Shown here: in pieces, positions 12,125 to 24,399 of the stretch | How the letters are laid out: every line of letters starts with the position of its first letter | How positions within the stretch are numbered: position 1 is the stretch's first letter | Assembly (NCBI GenBank): GCA_029449235.1 | Contig: JANATG010000023.1 | Coordinates: 1-64,000, forward strand | DNA length: 64,000 nt | DNA from: Linnemannia schmuckeri | Lineage: Eukaryota > Mortierellomycota > Mortierellomycetes > Mortierellales > Mortierellaceae | Direction: 5' to 3' | Position numbers and translations under genes: made by a program | Notes under the pieces: generated by a model | What the model was told of the DNA's origin: nothing | The model's input: the letters and a program-made list of their open reading frames with translations, nothing else | Database searches by the model: none

Positions 12125-12570
12125 GGTCCTGAGGAGGCACAACATAGATAAAGTGTAAGAGTCGTTTAGTCTCCTTACAAAGTTACTCCTATTCGGTGAA
12201 CAAACAAGTGGGAGTTGTACGCAAGCGTTGTCATACCTATCAAGTTCTGGCAGAAGATGGGAAAACGATATCCAGAGTTGTTCACAGAAGCTGTAGATGA
12301 CGAGAGGGTTGTTGCATGGAATAATGGTCGAGTTACTTCTGCTGTGCGGTCGTCCTTCTTGAGAATGGAAAAGGGCGTCGTGAGAGAAGTCAGTTCAGAG
12401 ACGGTGCCAAGCGTGGAAGGATATTGACTGTTCAATGAGGCAGACGAAGAAGGGTGGATTAAGGGATGGAGGTGCGTTAGGTCAGCAAGAAGTGCCGTTG
12501 TACCAAAGAGTTGGGATGAAGAGGAGGAGGAGGGAAGGAGGGAGGGAACGGTGATGAGACAAAAAGACAA

Positions 12571-14026
12571 AATAAAAAGGAAGAAAAAGAGGAGGATGGT
12601 AATAAAATCGAAGCAGCAAAGACGAGACGACCTTCAAACAATTAAAGGGGGGAGCAATTGACTGTTCTCTCGCACCACCCGCTCATACAAGGCGAACATA
12701 GCCAAGTCATGCACTAATCGCTTTTGGCATCCTTCTCTTGGTCTGTTTCCGCATTATCGTACTCCAATGAACGAACGTCCGAAATGGCTTCCACAACCTA
12801 AACCAATAGGGAGAAAAGCGTACGCTGAAGATACTTCAACTTTTGCATGTGCGACCTGCTTTGCTCTTTCTCTCTCTCTCTCTCACACACTCTCGTCTTG
12901 TCTTTCTCCTCGAATAACGCCATTCTGTTCCTTTGACAGGTTTCCGTTATTGATGAACGTAAAAGATACAAACACCCGACTCGGTGATGGCGTCGTTAGT
13001 CAATACAGTCAGGGGAAAGGGGACAGAAAGGTCAAAGGTAGAGAAGGAACAGCAATTAAAGCCATTCAGGTGTCCTCTGCCTTTGTTACAAAACTCTTTA
13101 GTGCTCTTTGTTTTTGAATGACAAAGACTGAAGGCAGGAAGAGTGAGACGCTTTGCCGTTTAGTTCAACGACGGACTGTTGCAAGTCAACGGAAAGATAG
13201 AAGCAACCAAAAAAAAAGGGGGTCAAAGAAAGAAAGAAAAAGAAGGCGAGAAGAGATGAAGCCCCCTTTTTTTTTTTCAGGAGCACATTCAATGAGAACG
13301 AAGGGGAGGGAGAGGGAAAGAGAAGGAGTCAGAGCTCCATGAGCAACCGGACAAGCGAAGTGATTTATCATACAAAGGGAGTTTAACTGTTGTAGATTAC
13401 CGACCATGCGAGCCTTCGACTTGTACTAGGACCATAGATACACGTCAGGGACGCCTCTAATAAAACTAATAGAACGAAGACCAATCGCGGAAAGGAAAGG
13501 AAGAAAGAAAAAGGTTCTCAACACCGTCTATTTACGTGATGGACTCATGCCGGTTGGGTACTAGAGAGTGAGCGCGAAAGAGCGTCGAATGCCTTGTCTG
13601 TACATCTGGCGGCGTGGCTTACTCAATGGTGCTTGTTGCTTTCATTATCTGGTGCTCTCTTAGGTAACAAAAGTGCGACGAACGAGGCGAGATGCACGGC
13701 AGGGACAGGAAATGAACAGAAGGGCTCGGCAGCAAAGGAAGCAATTTAGATAGAAAGAACTTTGTACAAGTCAACGCGTTACACGGGTGACGAGTCCCTG
13801 TGGGTGCCTTGGGTTGGTTACAATAAATCTCTCGCTGTCAGTGAGATGAATATAAGATATTCGCAGCATATGCGATGAATTCACTCCAAATGTTTTAATC
13901 CAGCCCAGCATAATTATTATGGCATATTCAAACAGACAGACAGACCAGACCATGTCCACACCCCCTCCTTCCATCTCAACATCTCTCGCGACCCTCTCAT
14001 AACCTATTCTCGAATCACAACCAGTG
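12571..14026. other. Intergenic region between divergent genes
   Basis: About 1.4 kb between the arrestin-like gene on the - strand and the hypothetical gene on the + strand. It holds purine-rich and pyrimidine-rich tracts (CT-rich around 12858-12905, GA-rich around 13205-13330) and a run of T at 13267-13279. Short open frames here are compositionally driven and lack homology I can see. It probably contains both promoters. Confidence 0.5.
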
Positions 14027-15340
14027 ATGACATCCCCTTTGTCATTCAAAACTATCTTCTCTCGACAGCCCATCAGCAACCATACCAGTCAACTCGATCC
14101 TCCTCCTTCCTCTGTTCTTTCTCCAGCCTGCAACAAGTCGCACACCAGACCGTCCAAACCATCAGTCAAAGCAACAGGCTCCACAACAACAGCAACGTCC
14201 AGACAGCAGCAGCAACCAGGCAGGCTCTCTAAGCACTTTCCTACAACAGTGCTCAGCACAGATATAGACGTCAACAATAACAACTACAACAACAACGGCA
14301 GTCAGACGCAACATCTATTCAGCCTTCACGCTCCCACTCTAGCACCCAACTCTATGTCGCCTTCGCCTTCTTCCTCTCCATCCATGCTCCTTCCGCCCGC
14401 AGCTTTCTTTCCTGCCTTAACAGCAGCAGCGGGAGCAACAGCCACAGCCACAGCAACAGCAGCAGCAGTAACAACACCCGTAGGATCGAAACGACATAAG
14501 GTCGGGTTGTTTTCGAAAATTAAAAAGCAAAAGAAACACCTCCTGGATGACCACCTTTCTACCACCACCAGCACCACCACGGCCACTACAACTGCTTCTA
14601 CTCCCTCCACAAAGGGATCGACGGGGACATGGACTGGTCCCTTGTCTATATTTAGACGCGAGAGCAACGATTCCACTGCAGTTGATTCACCCGTAGCGCC
14701 ATTATCCCATCCACACAAACACCCACAAACAAGGGCCACAACAACAACCGTTACCCATAGAAAAGGTGGAGCCGGTCTAAAGCTTGGGCTGATATGGAAA
14801 TCTAAAGATACAACCCATCCCAAATCATCGATTTCGATACTGCCCAACAACAGCAATAGCAGCAACAACAACAATAGCAAGGGTCTTCGAGTTAAGGCTG
14901 TCGCCAAGAAAAGCAATTGGCCGTCAATACCCTTTTCCTCATCAGACTCTGCTCTTCCTTCACCAGACGATCAATACTGCCAACAACAACTCTCAGGTCA
15001 ACAACATTGCCAGCAGCAGCAGTACACCCTGTTGCAACGGCAAAAATCAAGGACAAGGATTACATTCGCGGTGCAGGATGTGTTTGGGATTGGCAGGATG
15101 AGTGAGATGGTGGTGGCACTGTTCCTGGCACATGATTGCTTCCTCTGTCGCAAGCCTCTTTGGCTTCAATGCGCCATCATGCTTTGGGAAGGACTTGTTG
15201 TGCTTGTAATACTCTGGGCTATACTGAGGGTGATTGGGCTGGCTGAGGTGATTGTCTGGGGTGCAGATGACATTGTCCGTGGATCCGTTTCTCTTGTCCA
15301 AGCTTTTGGACACGCAGTAAGGATTTTTTTTTGGAGATAG
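14027..15340 (+). CDS. Hypothetical low-complexity protein with hydrophobic C-terminal segment
   Basis: A single uninterrupted frame of 437 residues from ATG 14027 (a GTG codon precedes it) to TAG at 15338-15340. The first 330 residues are rich in S, T, Q, N and A, with poly-N, poly-Q and alanine/threonine tracts and basic patches (RHKVGLFSKIKKQKK). The last 70 residues change character: a hydrophobic helix or pair of helices (IMLWEGLVVLVILWAILRVI) follows a small cysteine pair (DCFLCRKPLW), then an amphipathic end. This suggests a tail-anchored or membrane-associated protein. I do not recognise the family. The length of the open frame through sequence of varied codons supports a real gene. 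Confidence 0.55.
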   Translation: MTSPLSFKTIFSRQPISNHTSQLDPPPSSVLSPACNKSHTRPSKPSVKATGSTTTATSRQQQQPGRLSKHFPTTVLSTDIDVNNNNYNNNGSQTQHLFSLHAPTLAPNSMSPSPSSSPSMLLPPAAFFPALTAAAGATATATATAAAVTTPVGSKRHKVGLFSKIKKQKKHLLDDHLSTTTSTTTATTTASTPSTKGSTGTWTGPLSIFRRESNDSTAVDSPVAPLSHPHKHPQTRATTTTVTHRKGGAGLKLGLIWKSKDTTHPKSSISILPNNSNSSNNNNSKGLRVKAVAKKSNWPSIPFSSSDSALPSPDDQYCQQQLSGQQHCQQQQYTLLQRQKSRTRITFAVQDVFGIGRMSEMVVALFLAHDCFLCRKPLWLQCAIMLWEGLVVLVILWAILRVIGLAEVIVWGADDIVRGSVSLVQAFGHAVRIFFWR

Positions 15341-15344
15341 CTCC

Positions 15345-15944
15345 ATGTAGTTCTACCAACCTGTAACACTAGTAAACACAAATTTCTTGACGAGCGTGTG
15401 GATGCATCATGACAATAGTATTGGGTCATTGGCGTGTCATTAGTAGTGTTGATTGACCCCTTTGTCTTCAGCCTCCCTAATTTATGCGTCCGCCAGTCGA
15501 ATACAGAGTGGGCGATGCAGTTTGGTCCCATCAAGGGAAAGGATAAAGAATGCAAAGGGCGGAGCATTGGGTGGAGGGAGTGAGGGAAGGCGAGAACAAA
15601 GAGGGTAGATCATTCAGTTATCCAGCAAACACAGCGATACAAAACACGAAGAAGGGATGGCTCACTGTGATGTCCACTCATTCCTGCCACTCTGCGCACT
15701 CACTGGTCACCATAGTATCTGTGCGTGCGTTACACACTTTTGTTAGCCCGATGACCAAGCAACAAAACTAAAAGTCTCACTTCTCGCCTCTTTTCTTCTT
15801 TCTTTCTTTTCTTCCCTACTCACTATCCTTTCTCTTCCTCTACTCTCCCTCGACTCCCTCAGCAATAACATCATTTGCTGCTCCTAACAACTATATTAAA
15901 CAGCATCCTCAGGCAGTTTTGACGTGAGACATACACACAGACGA
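15345..15944. other. Intergenic region upstream of the VTT-domain gene
   Basis: 600 bases with a pyrimidine-rich block (about 15775-15860, CTTT/CTTC repeats) shortly before the start of the next gene, a common feature of fungal promoters. No gene seen. Confidence 0.45.
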
Positions 15945-17726
15945 ATGGCTCATCTACAGAAGGACAGCCCGCTATCATCGCCATCGCAAGAACAGGGGGA
16001 GCGAGTAGTAGAATCAGTAGTCAGGATCCACTATGATAGCGACTTGGACGATAACAACAACGACCCTGAAGAAGAGCGACCTCTTATTGCACAATCGCAG
16101 TGGCCTACAACCACATCACCAGGATTGACAGCCCGATCAAATCTGCGCAGTATTGGAAGAGTTCAAGAAGGGAGCGACCACAGCCTACATACCCTCCAAG
16201 GACCTGATCTTCGAGGCGTGGAAAGAGCTGGAGGAGGAAGGCCAGGTGGTAGAAGTGGTGGTATTGATACTGAACGAGGAGTGACGACAAAGGTGAAGCG
16301 GTGGGGCGAGTGGTGTAGGAGTAATGGGCTTCATCCGAGTACGTGGACGGGACAGACATACATCAAGGCAGCGCTTTTGGTAACATTGATGACGCTTGTT
16401 GTTTTGGCACTCACTGTCCTCAGAGTACAGGATCATATCAAGGACATTCTCCGGTACGTCTGGATGATACACTTGGCAAAGGATGCGCAATGAATGATTG
16501 GAACAATGAGAAAGCGGCTGTTTGCCAACACATAGATATGACATGGCGGCTTTATTGATTTGTTTTGTTTTGATATTGACCCATGGCTCGATAGTAATTT
16601 GTTTTTTTGTTTACTTTTCTATATCTTCTTTTCCCGGCAAAAAGTTACATCGATGACCACCGCAGCATCGGGGCAGTCCTATTCATCGTCTTCTACACGA
16701 TCGCATGTTGGTTGTTCCTCCCGGGTTCCCTCTTCACCATCGGAGCTGGGTTCTTGTTCAAGCCGATGCCCTTTGCATTGGTGATTGTCTTGGTGGGGGA
16801 TATCTTGGGCGCCATCGGATCGTTCTTGTTTGGGCGATACATCTTTTATGATTGGGTCAAGGGAATGATGTCCAAGCACCCCAAATTCACGGCCCTTGAC
16901 GAGGTTATAAAGGACGATGGTAAATACCCCATGTTCCTCTTCTATTGCTGTCATTTCAGAAGGTTTGATTTTTGTTCGATAGGGTACATTCTTCATTACA
17001 CCATGCTCTTTTTGCTTGCTTACCTGCTGACAATCTCCACTTTGCTTATGTCAAATAGGGTGGAAGATTGTGGTAATGCTTCGGCTGACACCTATCCCCT
17101 TCAACCTGATCACATACTTCTTCTCCATCACCTCTATAACCCTTACTACATTAACATGGGCAACAGCTGTCGGCATCTTTCCCGGATCCTGTCTCGGTAT
17201 TTGGATCGGCTCTCTGTTGAAGGGTCTCTCAGGGATCGACAATCCCGAACTGGAAAAGAAGAACATGGTTATCCTGATCATGAATGGCGTCTTTATCGTC
17301 TGCAGCATTTTGACACTTTCGATATTTGGCAAGCGGTCGTTGAGGAAAGCTTTGGCAAAGCTGGATCACCACCAGAGGTTCCTCCAACAGGATCAGGATG
17401 AAACCGACAATGATAGCAAAGAGGAGGAGCATGTTCACTTCTACCACTCGAGGACGGTTGACCGGATAGCAGAGGGGATCCTGGAGCATCCAGAAGTAGA
17501 GGACGATGAAGAGACAGCAGCCGCGCTAAGTCCTCGGTCGTCACCATCACAGACCGTCTCTGCAGCATCGTCACCCCAGGTGCCCAAGAGGATACCTGAG
17601 TCGTTGCAGGAGACAGGATTCACGCGGGCAGAGAAGTGGACCTTTGTCGGAATCGCTGTCGCTGCAGTCCTCAATGTCTGTGTCTGCATCCCCCTTTACT
17701 CCCATTATGCCAACCAGGACGACTAA
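15945..17726 (+). CDS. VTT-domain membrane protein (TVP38/TMEM64 family)
   Basis: Three exons: 15945-16453, 16645-16919 and 17059-17726, giving 483 residues. After an acidic cytosolic N-terminus (about 140 residues) comes one membrane segment (AALLVTLMTLVVLALTV), then the VTT/SNARE-associated core: LFLPGSLFTIGAGFLF, GDILGAIGSFLFGRYIF, then after the second intron RLTPIPFNLITYFFSITSI and GIFPGSCLGIWIGSL, which match the family's conserved R-x-x-P-x-P-F-N and P-G-x-x-x-G-x-x-x-G-S patterns. Another helix (VILIMNGVFIVCSILTL) and a last one near the C-terminus follow. The family acts in Golgi and ER membranes in vesicle traffic and lipid scrambling; the precise role here is inferred. Confidence 0.87.
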
Positions 17727-17824
17727 CCAGGCAGAGTGTCGAGAACGTAATAAAAACAACAATATTACTCAGATTCAAGTAGGAGAGCTAGTAAGTAGTT
17801 TAATTACAAAACGAAAGTTCCAGT

Positions 17825-20800
17825 TTATGTGCGCGCTTTCTTGCGTACAGACTCCTTGCTCTTGGAGCTCACAGACCCATATCTCGCCGCGTTTGAAGCT
17901 GATACCATCGCCGTCAACGCCGAAGCTCTTCCAGAAGTAACGCGACCCGTTGCCGTTGTTGCCGTCATCTTTCTGGCAGGAGAGAGCTGCTGCTGTTGCT
18001 GGTGCTGTCGCTGTCTCTCTTCCAAAAGATCCCAGTGGCTAGGAGCAAAATCACGGCTGCCAGCCTCACCGTCATCTCCACTGGACGTATCGCTTTCTGA
18101 TGACGACAATGACCCGCCACTGTTGACTCGCTTGTGACCTTTAGGAGATGCAAACTCCTCTGCGGGCGACATGTTCACATCAATGACAGCAGAAGTTGCG
18201 ACAGCTGTAGCGGCATCCCGAGCGGCAAGCTTAGCCTCAATGGTCTTGGACTTCAAATGTCGCTTGGCTGCAATAACGGCCTCAGGCACCTTGGTCTGTG
18301 GTGTTCTGCGTCCTCGCGTCCGCCTCTGCTCTTTCGGCACTTCCACAACCATAACAGCGTCGTCGCTGTCGTTGACATCGTTCTCTCGAACGACACTGGC
18401 AGAGTCTGCGCCAGCATTGCTCTTGCTATCCGAGTCATCACCAGAGGCCTTGACCGCTTTCTCTTCGGTCGCCGCCTGTGCTCGCTTGGATGTCGATTTC
18501 TTTCTCACTATAGCCTGCTTCTTGTTAGCGCCCTTGTCCGATGCTCCAGTATCGCTCTCCGTCGTCGCCTGGCCCGTTAGGCCACTGACAACTTTCCGCA
18601 GCCGAGCGCTCTTGATCAAATGCTTCCTTGCGGGGTTGTGATATCCTCCCATCCCGACAGTCGAATCAAAGAAACTGTCCAGCGTCGTCTGCGTGTGCTG
18701 CTGGCTCGCCTGGGCAGCCATTTGTCGAATAATCGGAAGAAGAACTCTGTCGACCTCGCCTCGATCCCAACTCATACTCTTGCGCAGATAGTCCCGCAGA
18801 CCGTCCAGGTCAGGAATGCCCCACTGAAACTTGGCGTCATCATCGTCCACCATGGGTTGAAAATAGGCGTCCGCAATGTGTGGATCTGGGAATGTTGAGG
18901 GTAAATGAATCTTTTTGCATTGCTTCGCCTAAAAACAAGAGCAATGCGAAAAAAAATATATCAGAGCAGATCCAGCCTTGAGAAATGATAAGAGCCGGTA
19001 AAAAAAAAAAAAGGCCAACTCACCAGTTTCTCAAGAGCCACCTCGCGGTCGAGCTCTAGTCCAAGTTCGTCCAATGATTTCTCCCAAGTCTCAGAATCAC
19101 CCTCCGCCTTATCCTGCTTGACTTGCTCTCCTCTCCACCACTTTGCGAAGTCTTCCAGCTTCGGGAACAGTCTCAGGATCTCCATGGCGGTTACAAGACC
19201 AATACCTTTGATACCAGTCGTGTAATCGCTTCCCAGGAGATATGCCAACGACACGAGTCGGTCTCGTCCAACCCCCAGATCACGCTCAATGTCGCTCATC
19301 AGGTAACACTCGACATATTTCTCTTCCCGGAAGACATTCTTGAAGACCCGAACGCCGCCAAAAAGGAACACGTCGCTATCCTCCGTCAGAATACCCTCGA
19401 CAATACCCCGGAGTTGCAAATCTGCACATTGGGCTTCGGCTTCCATGGGTGCCACGATATAGGGGATCCCAAAGAGCTTCAACAACATCTGAGTCTCGGC
19501 AATCATCGACTCGGTAAGGTCCTCTGCATTCCGCTGATGCTTGCGGTGTTGATCCTTAAGTCCCTTGATCTCGCTTTGGAGTTGTCGAGACTCCTCAAAC
19601 ATCTTGGACGCCTCCTGTTCTTCCATGGCCCTTTGCTCCTCTGCTGTACGGGTTGGGACGATTTCCTTGGGGATAAGTAATGCGCCAGGTAGCGACGCCA
19701 TGTCCGGGAAGAGATTGGTGAAATCCTGTTCCTCGTTTTCCAAATCTGCACTGTGCGCATCGTCCTCACCATCTTCCTCCTCCTCCTCACCAACTTCATC
19801 TACTATTTCAAGGCGAATAAAAAAATACTTAATTACATCCAATTGGGAGATATTAACAAAAGTCACATTGTGAACAATTTGACATGTCTTGTCATTACCT
19901 TGTTGACCAATATTCAATGCACTGTCAAGGCGCTCCTCTTCGTCATCCGTTACCACGGGAATTGCGGCAGAGTCGCGCTTGGGACTTGACACCATGGGTT
20001 CGACATCGTAATCAAAAGCAGGTTCTTTCGCGTCGACATGTGGAACAATGGTTGATTCCAAGACGAGCACCGTATCCTCAGGTTTCTTCACAGCATCATC
20101 CTGCACCGGCTGGATAGTGACGCCTGGACGCTGCTTAAGGATCGATGAGCCGAAGTCGAGGTGCAGCGAAACTGAGATATTCTCGGTTGAATCATCAGGT
20201 ACCCGCTCTAGTTGCTTGAGACTTTCAGTTGGAGACGAAAGACCAACTTGCGGGACTTGCTGGGGTGGCATAGGATGTGCGGATCTACGGATCAAGACGA
20301 GTTCCTCTTCATCGCCTTCGCTGACCTGAACTGCCCCCGACTCCTCAATGCCCTCTTCATCAAGCAAGTCCAGCTGTGATATCCGACCAAGCTGTTGTCC
20401 TCCGACCGAAACACTTGTAGGTGTTACTGGTATTGCTGCCGACGGAATTGGAGTGGTAGCTATGAGCGACTGAGCGAAATGTCGTCGCGTGGCAACCGAT
20501 TCCAAAAAGGAAGTCCAGAACTGGAGAACCTCGGCTCCTGTGGTATCGTTGACATTGGACTTTTCCAGCTTTCTCTTAGCAGAGTGAAGTTCGTCAGACA
20601 GCTGTTCGTCCTCCCACTCGGTGATGGCTGCCCGCAGCATAAACTCAAAGTCTACATGCTTGTGCTTGAACACTTCCGGTGTGTATCCGACCCAGTAGCT
20701 GTGAAAGGCCTCGTCCTCCAGCTGTGATTCTTCTTCCTTCGAAAGCGCGCGCCGACGACCATCATCATTATCTGTATGAGTTAGGGATTGGGACCGGGCG

Positions 20801-22609
20801 AGGGACAATTGTTTCCGTTCGTAGGCCTTGCGCGAGACAATCTCTCCTGTCTCTTCGTCCTCCATCAAGTCCTCGAAATCGTCTATATCGTCCAAAGTCG
20901 CATCTGAGTAGATTGTGTCGCGAGAGTTGAGGGTGTCGAACGAGTCCAGCTCGTCTACATCCATTGGCAGAGCCTCCGTTCCTGCAATCCCCGATACAAT
21001 GCCGCGCTTCCTCGCCGCCTCATCCTCAATCTCTGCAAACTTGGCCATGACCTTTTCGATAGACTCATCCTCGTCGACATATGCCTCTGGGTGATTGACG
21101 AGCAAGTTCTCGTCTTCCAGACTAGAATTGGTCTTGGGTGCGAGAGCGCGAAGAATCGCTGCAGGCTGAACTGGCGGAACATAGTCCTTGACCTCTACCA
21201 TCTCGAGGTCGTCATCGTCGTCGCTCTCCCATCCCTCCTCGTCCTCCTCTTCCTTAATCTCGTCCTTGATACTCGCAACCTCGGCCTTGATCCCTTTCTT
21301 GATTCGATCAGCCTCGTCATCGGAATCGAGCTGAACTGGCTTGTCGGCTGTCGCCCCAGTTGTAGGTTTCCTGCCACCGAGAACCCAACCGCCCTCCTCA
21401 TTCTTGACCAAAAGGTATTGTCGATTTCGCTGAGAGGCGATCCTCCCAGGCTTGACAGTCTCCTCGACCTTGCTGACAGTCTGGTTGACGGTCAACAGCT
21501 TGTGAGTGACAGTGTTCCTGCGAATGACGCCTTGGACCTGCAGTTTCGAGAAATCCATCGGTGTCTCGGCAAGTCGGACCATCTCTTGAACGCGCTCAAA
21601 GGAGGTCACTCTAGACCGTTGACGGATTTCTTGTAGGATTTCATATTGCATCTCGGAGGGAAGGGCTTTAAAGACATCCGAGTCGATATTTTTAAGTCCT
21701 TCTTCTTTCTTGAAGTCTTCCAGGAACGCGCTCACGTCGTCCTCGCCAGCGTGGTATCCAAACCGCTCGTCGTGGCTCCTGATTTTGGCGAGTGTGTCAA
21801 AATCAGTTTCCATTGGCGGCAGCACGAACTTGTCCTGAACTCGTTTTGCTTTGCTGCCTCCTCCGTAACCACCGGTGCCTGTATAGTTGTTGGAGGAGAC
21901 ATCCGGAAGTTTATCTTTTTTATCGAAAGACTTAGTAGGATCGAGAAGCTCTTCCATATAGACCGGATTGTCAGTTGAATCATGGACAGCTCCTGGTTGC
22001 GAATCGTTCAACGCTTTTAGATCCTGCTTCTTTTTCCTATTTGTTTACACCACGCGCAGAAAAGTGTCAGTCAATATGTCGCATAGACAACCGCCTTCAT
22101 GGTCACTGACAGCGGTCGGATTAGACGATTACCTTGCTAGTTTGCGTTGCTCTAGTGCTTGAAGACGAAGCTGGGCTGCCAATAATTTTTCGGCTGTCTT
22201 CCTGACCATGTTTTCGTTATTTCTCCTCTGCTTCCTTCGCTCAACCTATTATATCCGTGAGTGAAAAGATGACTTTCAGTATACGTACAATGTGCACTGA
22301 TCATGTTGCAACGATAGTAAACAAAACAAGGCAGTCATTGCTTACAATGGTGAGACGCTTGAGAGCAGGAGTGCCACCGTCAAAGACAAAGATGGGCTTG
22401 ACGTTGAAGTAGAGCAACTTGCAGATGCGCCGATAGAAACCGAGGATGTGGGCGTTTCCGATGGCCTGTCCGTCCTTGTCGCGCATGCCCCTGAGGAACT
22501 GGTGGAGCCAAATACTTGCGTCGATGGCGAGGTGTTTGTTAGAGAGAGAGTCCATCTTGATGGGGCGTGCTACCGGGTGGAGCAGCTCCCACAGACCCTT
22601 CACTCCCAT
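17825..22609 (-). CDS. RAD2: RAD2/XPG structure-specific endonuclease (nucleotide excision repair)
   Basis: Five exons: 22609-22346, 22245-22133, 22036-19899, 19802-19024, 18928-17825, about 1,465 residues. The N-terminal XPG domain is complete (MGVKGLWELLHPVARPI, LAIDASIWLHQFLRGMRD, IFVFDGGTPALKR). A long acidic spacer follows, as in XPG/Rad2 rather than FEN1 or EXO1. The internal XPG domain lies at about residues 945-1065, with APMEAEAQCADL, GILTEDSDVFLFG and the helix-hairpin-helix LLGSDYTTGIKGIG. The C-terminal part carries AYFQPMVDDDDAKFQWGIPD, typical of the family, and QTTLDSFF, a PCNA-binding (PIP) motif. The enzyme cuts 3' of bulky DNA lesions with TFIIH. The third intron (19803-19898) is 96 bases and free of stops, so unspliced mRNA would also be readable. 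Confidence 0.93.
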
Positions 22610-23072
22610 TCTTGCGAACTCAGGATAATGCGGAGGTAATTAATGCCTCGTCGTTTAAAAAGCAGGTGTGTAGGAGAGTAGAAAAAACAAGAGATGGGAA
22701 TGAGCGTCCTCTATCTTTCTCAGACTTTCAAGGCAAGAAATAGAAGAAGGATGATGGATGGGTGGGCGGGGGGTGTGAGTTGCAGTGTTGTGTAAAGTGA
22801 ATGCTTAAGCCAATGTTGGCAGAATTGAAGAGAAACAAAGAAAAAAAAAAAAAGAAGTGGCAAACGAGAGCGAGTCAAATAAAATAGCGTGCTGTTCTCA
22901 TTTGACCTTCGGTGCCTCTTGTCTTCTCGTCTCTCGTTCTCATGCAGTGAGCTATCTGTCTCATCAGTCGCAGTCACATCTATGCCATTTAGTGGCGGAG
23001 GCTTGAGAGAAGCACACAACACACACACATACACACATATCTACACATACGCACACCAGTAAAGGACCACCC
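22610..23072. other. Divergent promoter region between RAD2 and the C1orf109-like gene
   Basis: 463 bases between two start codons on opposite strands. It includes an A-rich run (22840-22854) and CACACA repeats just before the + strand start (23010-23060). No gene seen. Confidence 0.5.
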
Positions 23073-23855
23073 ATGGACACGATCACACCCTTACTCCAAC
23101 TCGACCAGCAATGCTCAACATGGGCAAACCACCACTCCCACTCCTGCAACCTCATCGCATCCCTCCTTAACATCACCCGCCAACGTGAACAAACACTCGC
23201 CCAATTAGAACAACAGTCCATCTCCTCTTCATCAACGATTACAACACCAACTGTCCTGTCGACAGGCACAAGCAAGGCGCCTCTACTCGCGTCAAGGTCA
23301 CTGCAGCTGCTAATTTACAAGCAAACGATCGAGATCGAATCCATCCTCAAGCAATTGTACGATACTCTTGATACCTTCAAGAAGACCGTCCAGGTCATGG
23401 TCGCACTCGAACGACAAGTCGAGTCTAGCATCCAACGCATCGATGCCTCCAAGCTCCTCGAGACCATCCACCTCCCTTTCTCTTCCTCTTCCTCTCCCTC
23501 GTCCTTGTCATCACCCCAAACTCCCCAGAATCCATCATCAACAGCCACAGCCGCACTCAAGGGATCAGCAAAGGCCAAGTTCTCATCTGGACCAAGTCTG
23601 CTTGAGACTGCAGAAATCTCCCCACTGGAGGTATTGGATTGGGTCTCGAGGATCCGGGCCATGTACGGTCAAGAGCTTAGTCTGAAGGAGTCCCAAGTAC
23701 ATCCGGGAATGGTTGCTCTAGAACGATTCGAGTCTCTGCAGGAACTGCAGCGGAGCTGGGGCCTGCAGCGTCGGATTGATTTCGGGCTTGAGCAGGAAAT
23801 TGTTGAGCGGATCAAGGCGTACAAACGCGTACGCGAGTTTTCGTCCCGGTCATGA
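23073..23855 (+). CDS. C1orf109/AIRIM-like protein (tentative)
   Basis: A single-exon frame of 260 residues from ATG 23073 to TGA at 23855. It is mostly helical, with an S/P-rich linker at about residues 133-165. The layout resembles animal C1orf109 (AIRIM): an N-terminal stretch with a 'leucine...tryptophan...NLI' helix, a middle coiled helix pair (YKQTIEIESILKQLYDTL, VQVMVALERQVESSIQRI), then after the linker ISPLEVLDWVSRIRAMYGQE, close in pattern to the conserved 'S-P-S-V-x-D-M-L-E-W-L-x-x-I-x-x-x-Y' of that family, and a final helical part with SLQELQRSW. In animals the protein works with the SPATA5 AAA ATPases in late 60S ribosome maturation. Assignment rests on remembered pattern similarity, so it needs a profile search. 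Confidence 0.42.
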   Translation: MDTITPLLQLDQQCSTWANHHSHSCNLIASLLNITRQREQTLAQLEQQSISSSSTITTPTVLSTGTSKAPLLASRSLQLLIYKQTIEIESILKQLYDTLDTFKKTVQVMVALERQVESSIQRIDASKLLETIHLPFSSSSSPSSLSSPQTPQNPSSTATAALKGSAKAKFSSGPSLLETAEISPLEVLDWVSRIRAMYGQELSLKESQVHPGMVALERFESLQELQRSWGLQRRIDFGLEQEIVERIKAYKRVREFSSRS

Positions 23856-23904
23856 GTGTCATTGCCAGTGTCAGTATCAGAGTCTGTTGGATAAGGCGAG
23901 TGAG

Positions 23905-23961
23905 GAGGAGGAGGAGGAGGAGGAGGAGGAGGAGGAGGAGGAGGAGGAGGAGGAGGAGGAG
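23905..23961 (+). repeat. GGA trinucleotide microsatellite
   Basis: About 19 nearly perfect GGA repeats just 50 bases downstream of the stop codon of the preceding gene, so probably in its 3' untranslated region. Confidence 0.9.
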
Positions 23962-24399
23962 AGGGATCGTCGCCTCTATTTTTGTTTTGTCAGGTGAAGA
24001 CAAGCAAAGCCCGATATCAAAATGTGTCGATTTCGTTGATTTGATTCGACTTGCTTCCATTTGTGTTATTTTTCTTTTTCTTTTTCTTGGAGATTCCGAT
24101 CTTCACCACTTGAAAGAAAAAAAACTATTTGCACAATCCGACAGCAACTGCTGGCAATCACGCTCAAGGAAGAACATCTTTTCTCACAATAAACGACAGC
24201 AGCGATAACAAGTAACAACAGCGGCAACAAACAACCTTTCGACCTATAAATAACAGCCACAAAAGGCAAACCTTTACCAACAAAGCAACCAAATAGACAA
24301 CACAACAGCAAACAACTCTAAAAAAAACCAACATGAACAGCTCAAAAGAACAAAGAAAACGAAGAATGTCATTCCATAATGCGAGCATGTACCTTCACC

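Noticed and set aside
14326..14916. 196-codon - strand frame
   Set aside because: Antisense shadow of the hypothetical + strand gene's A/T/Q/N repeats.
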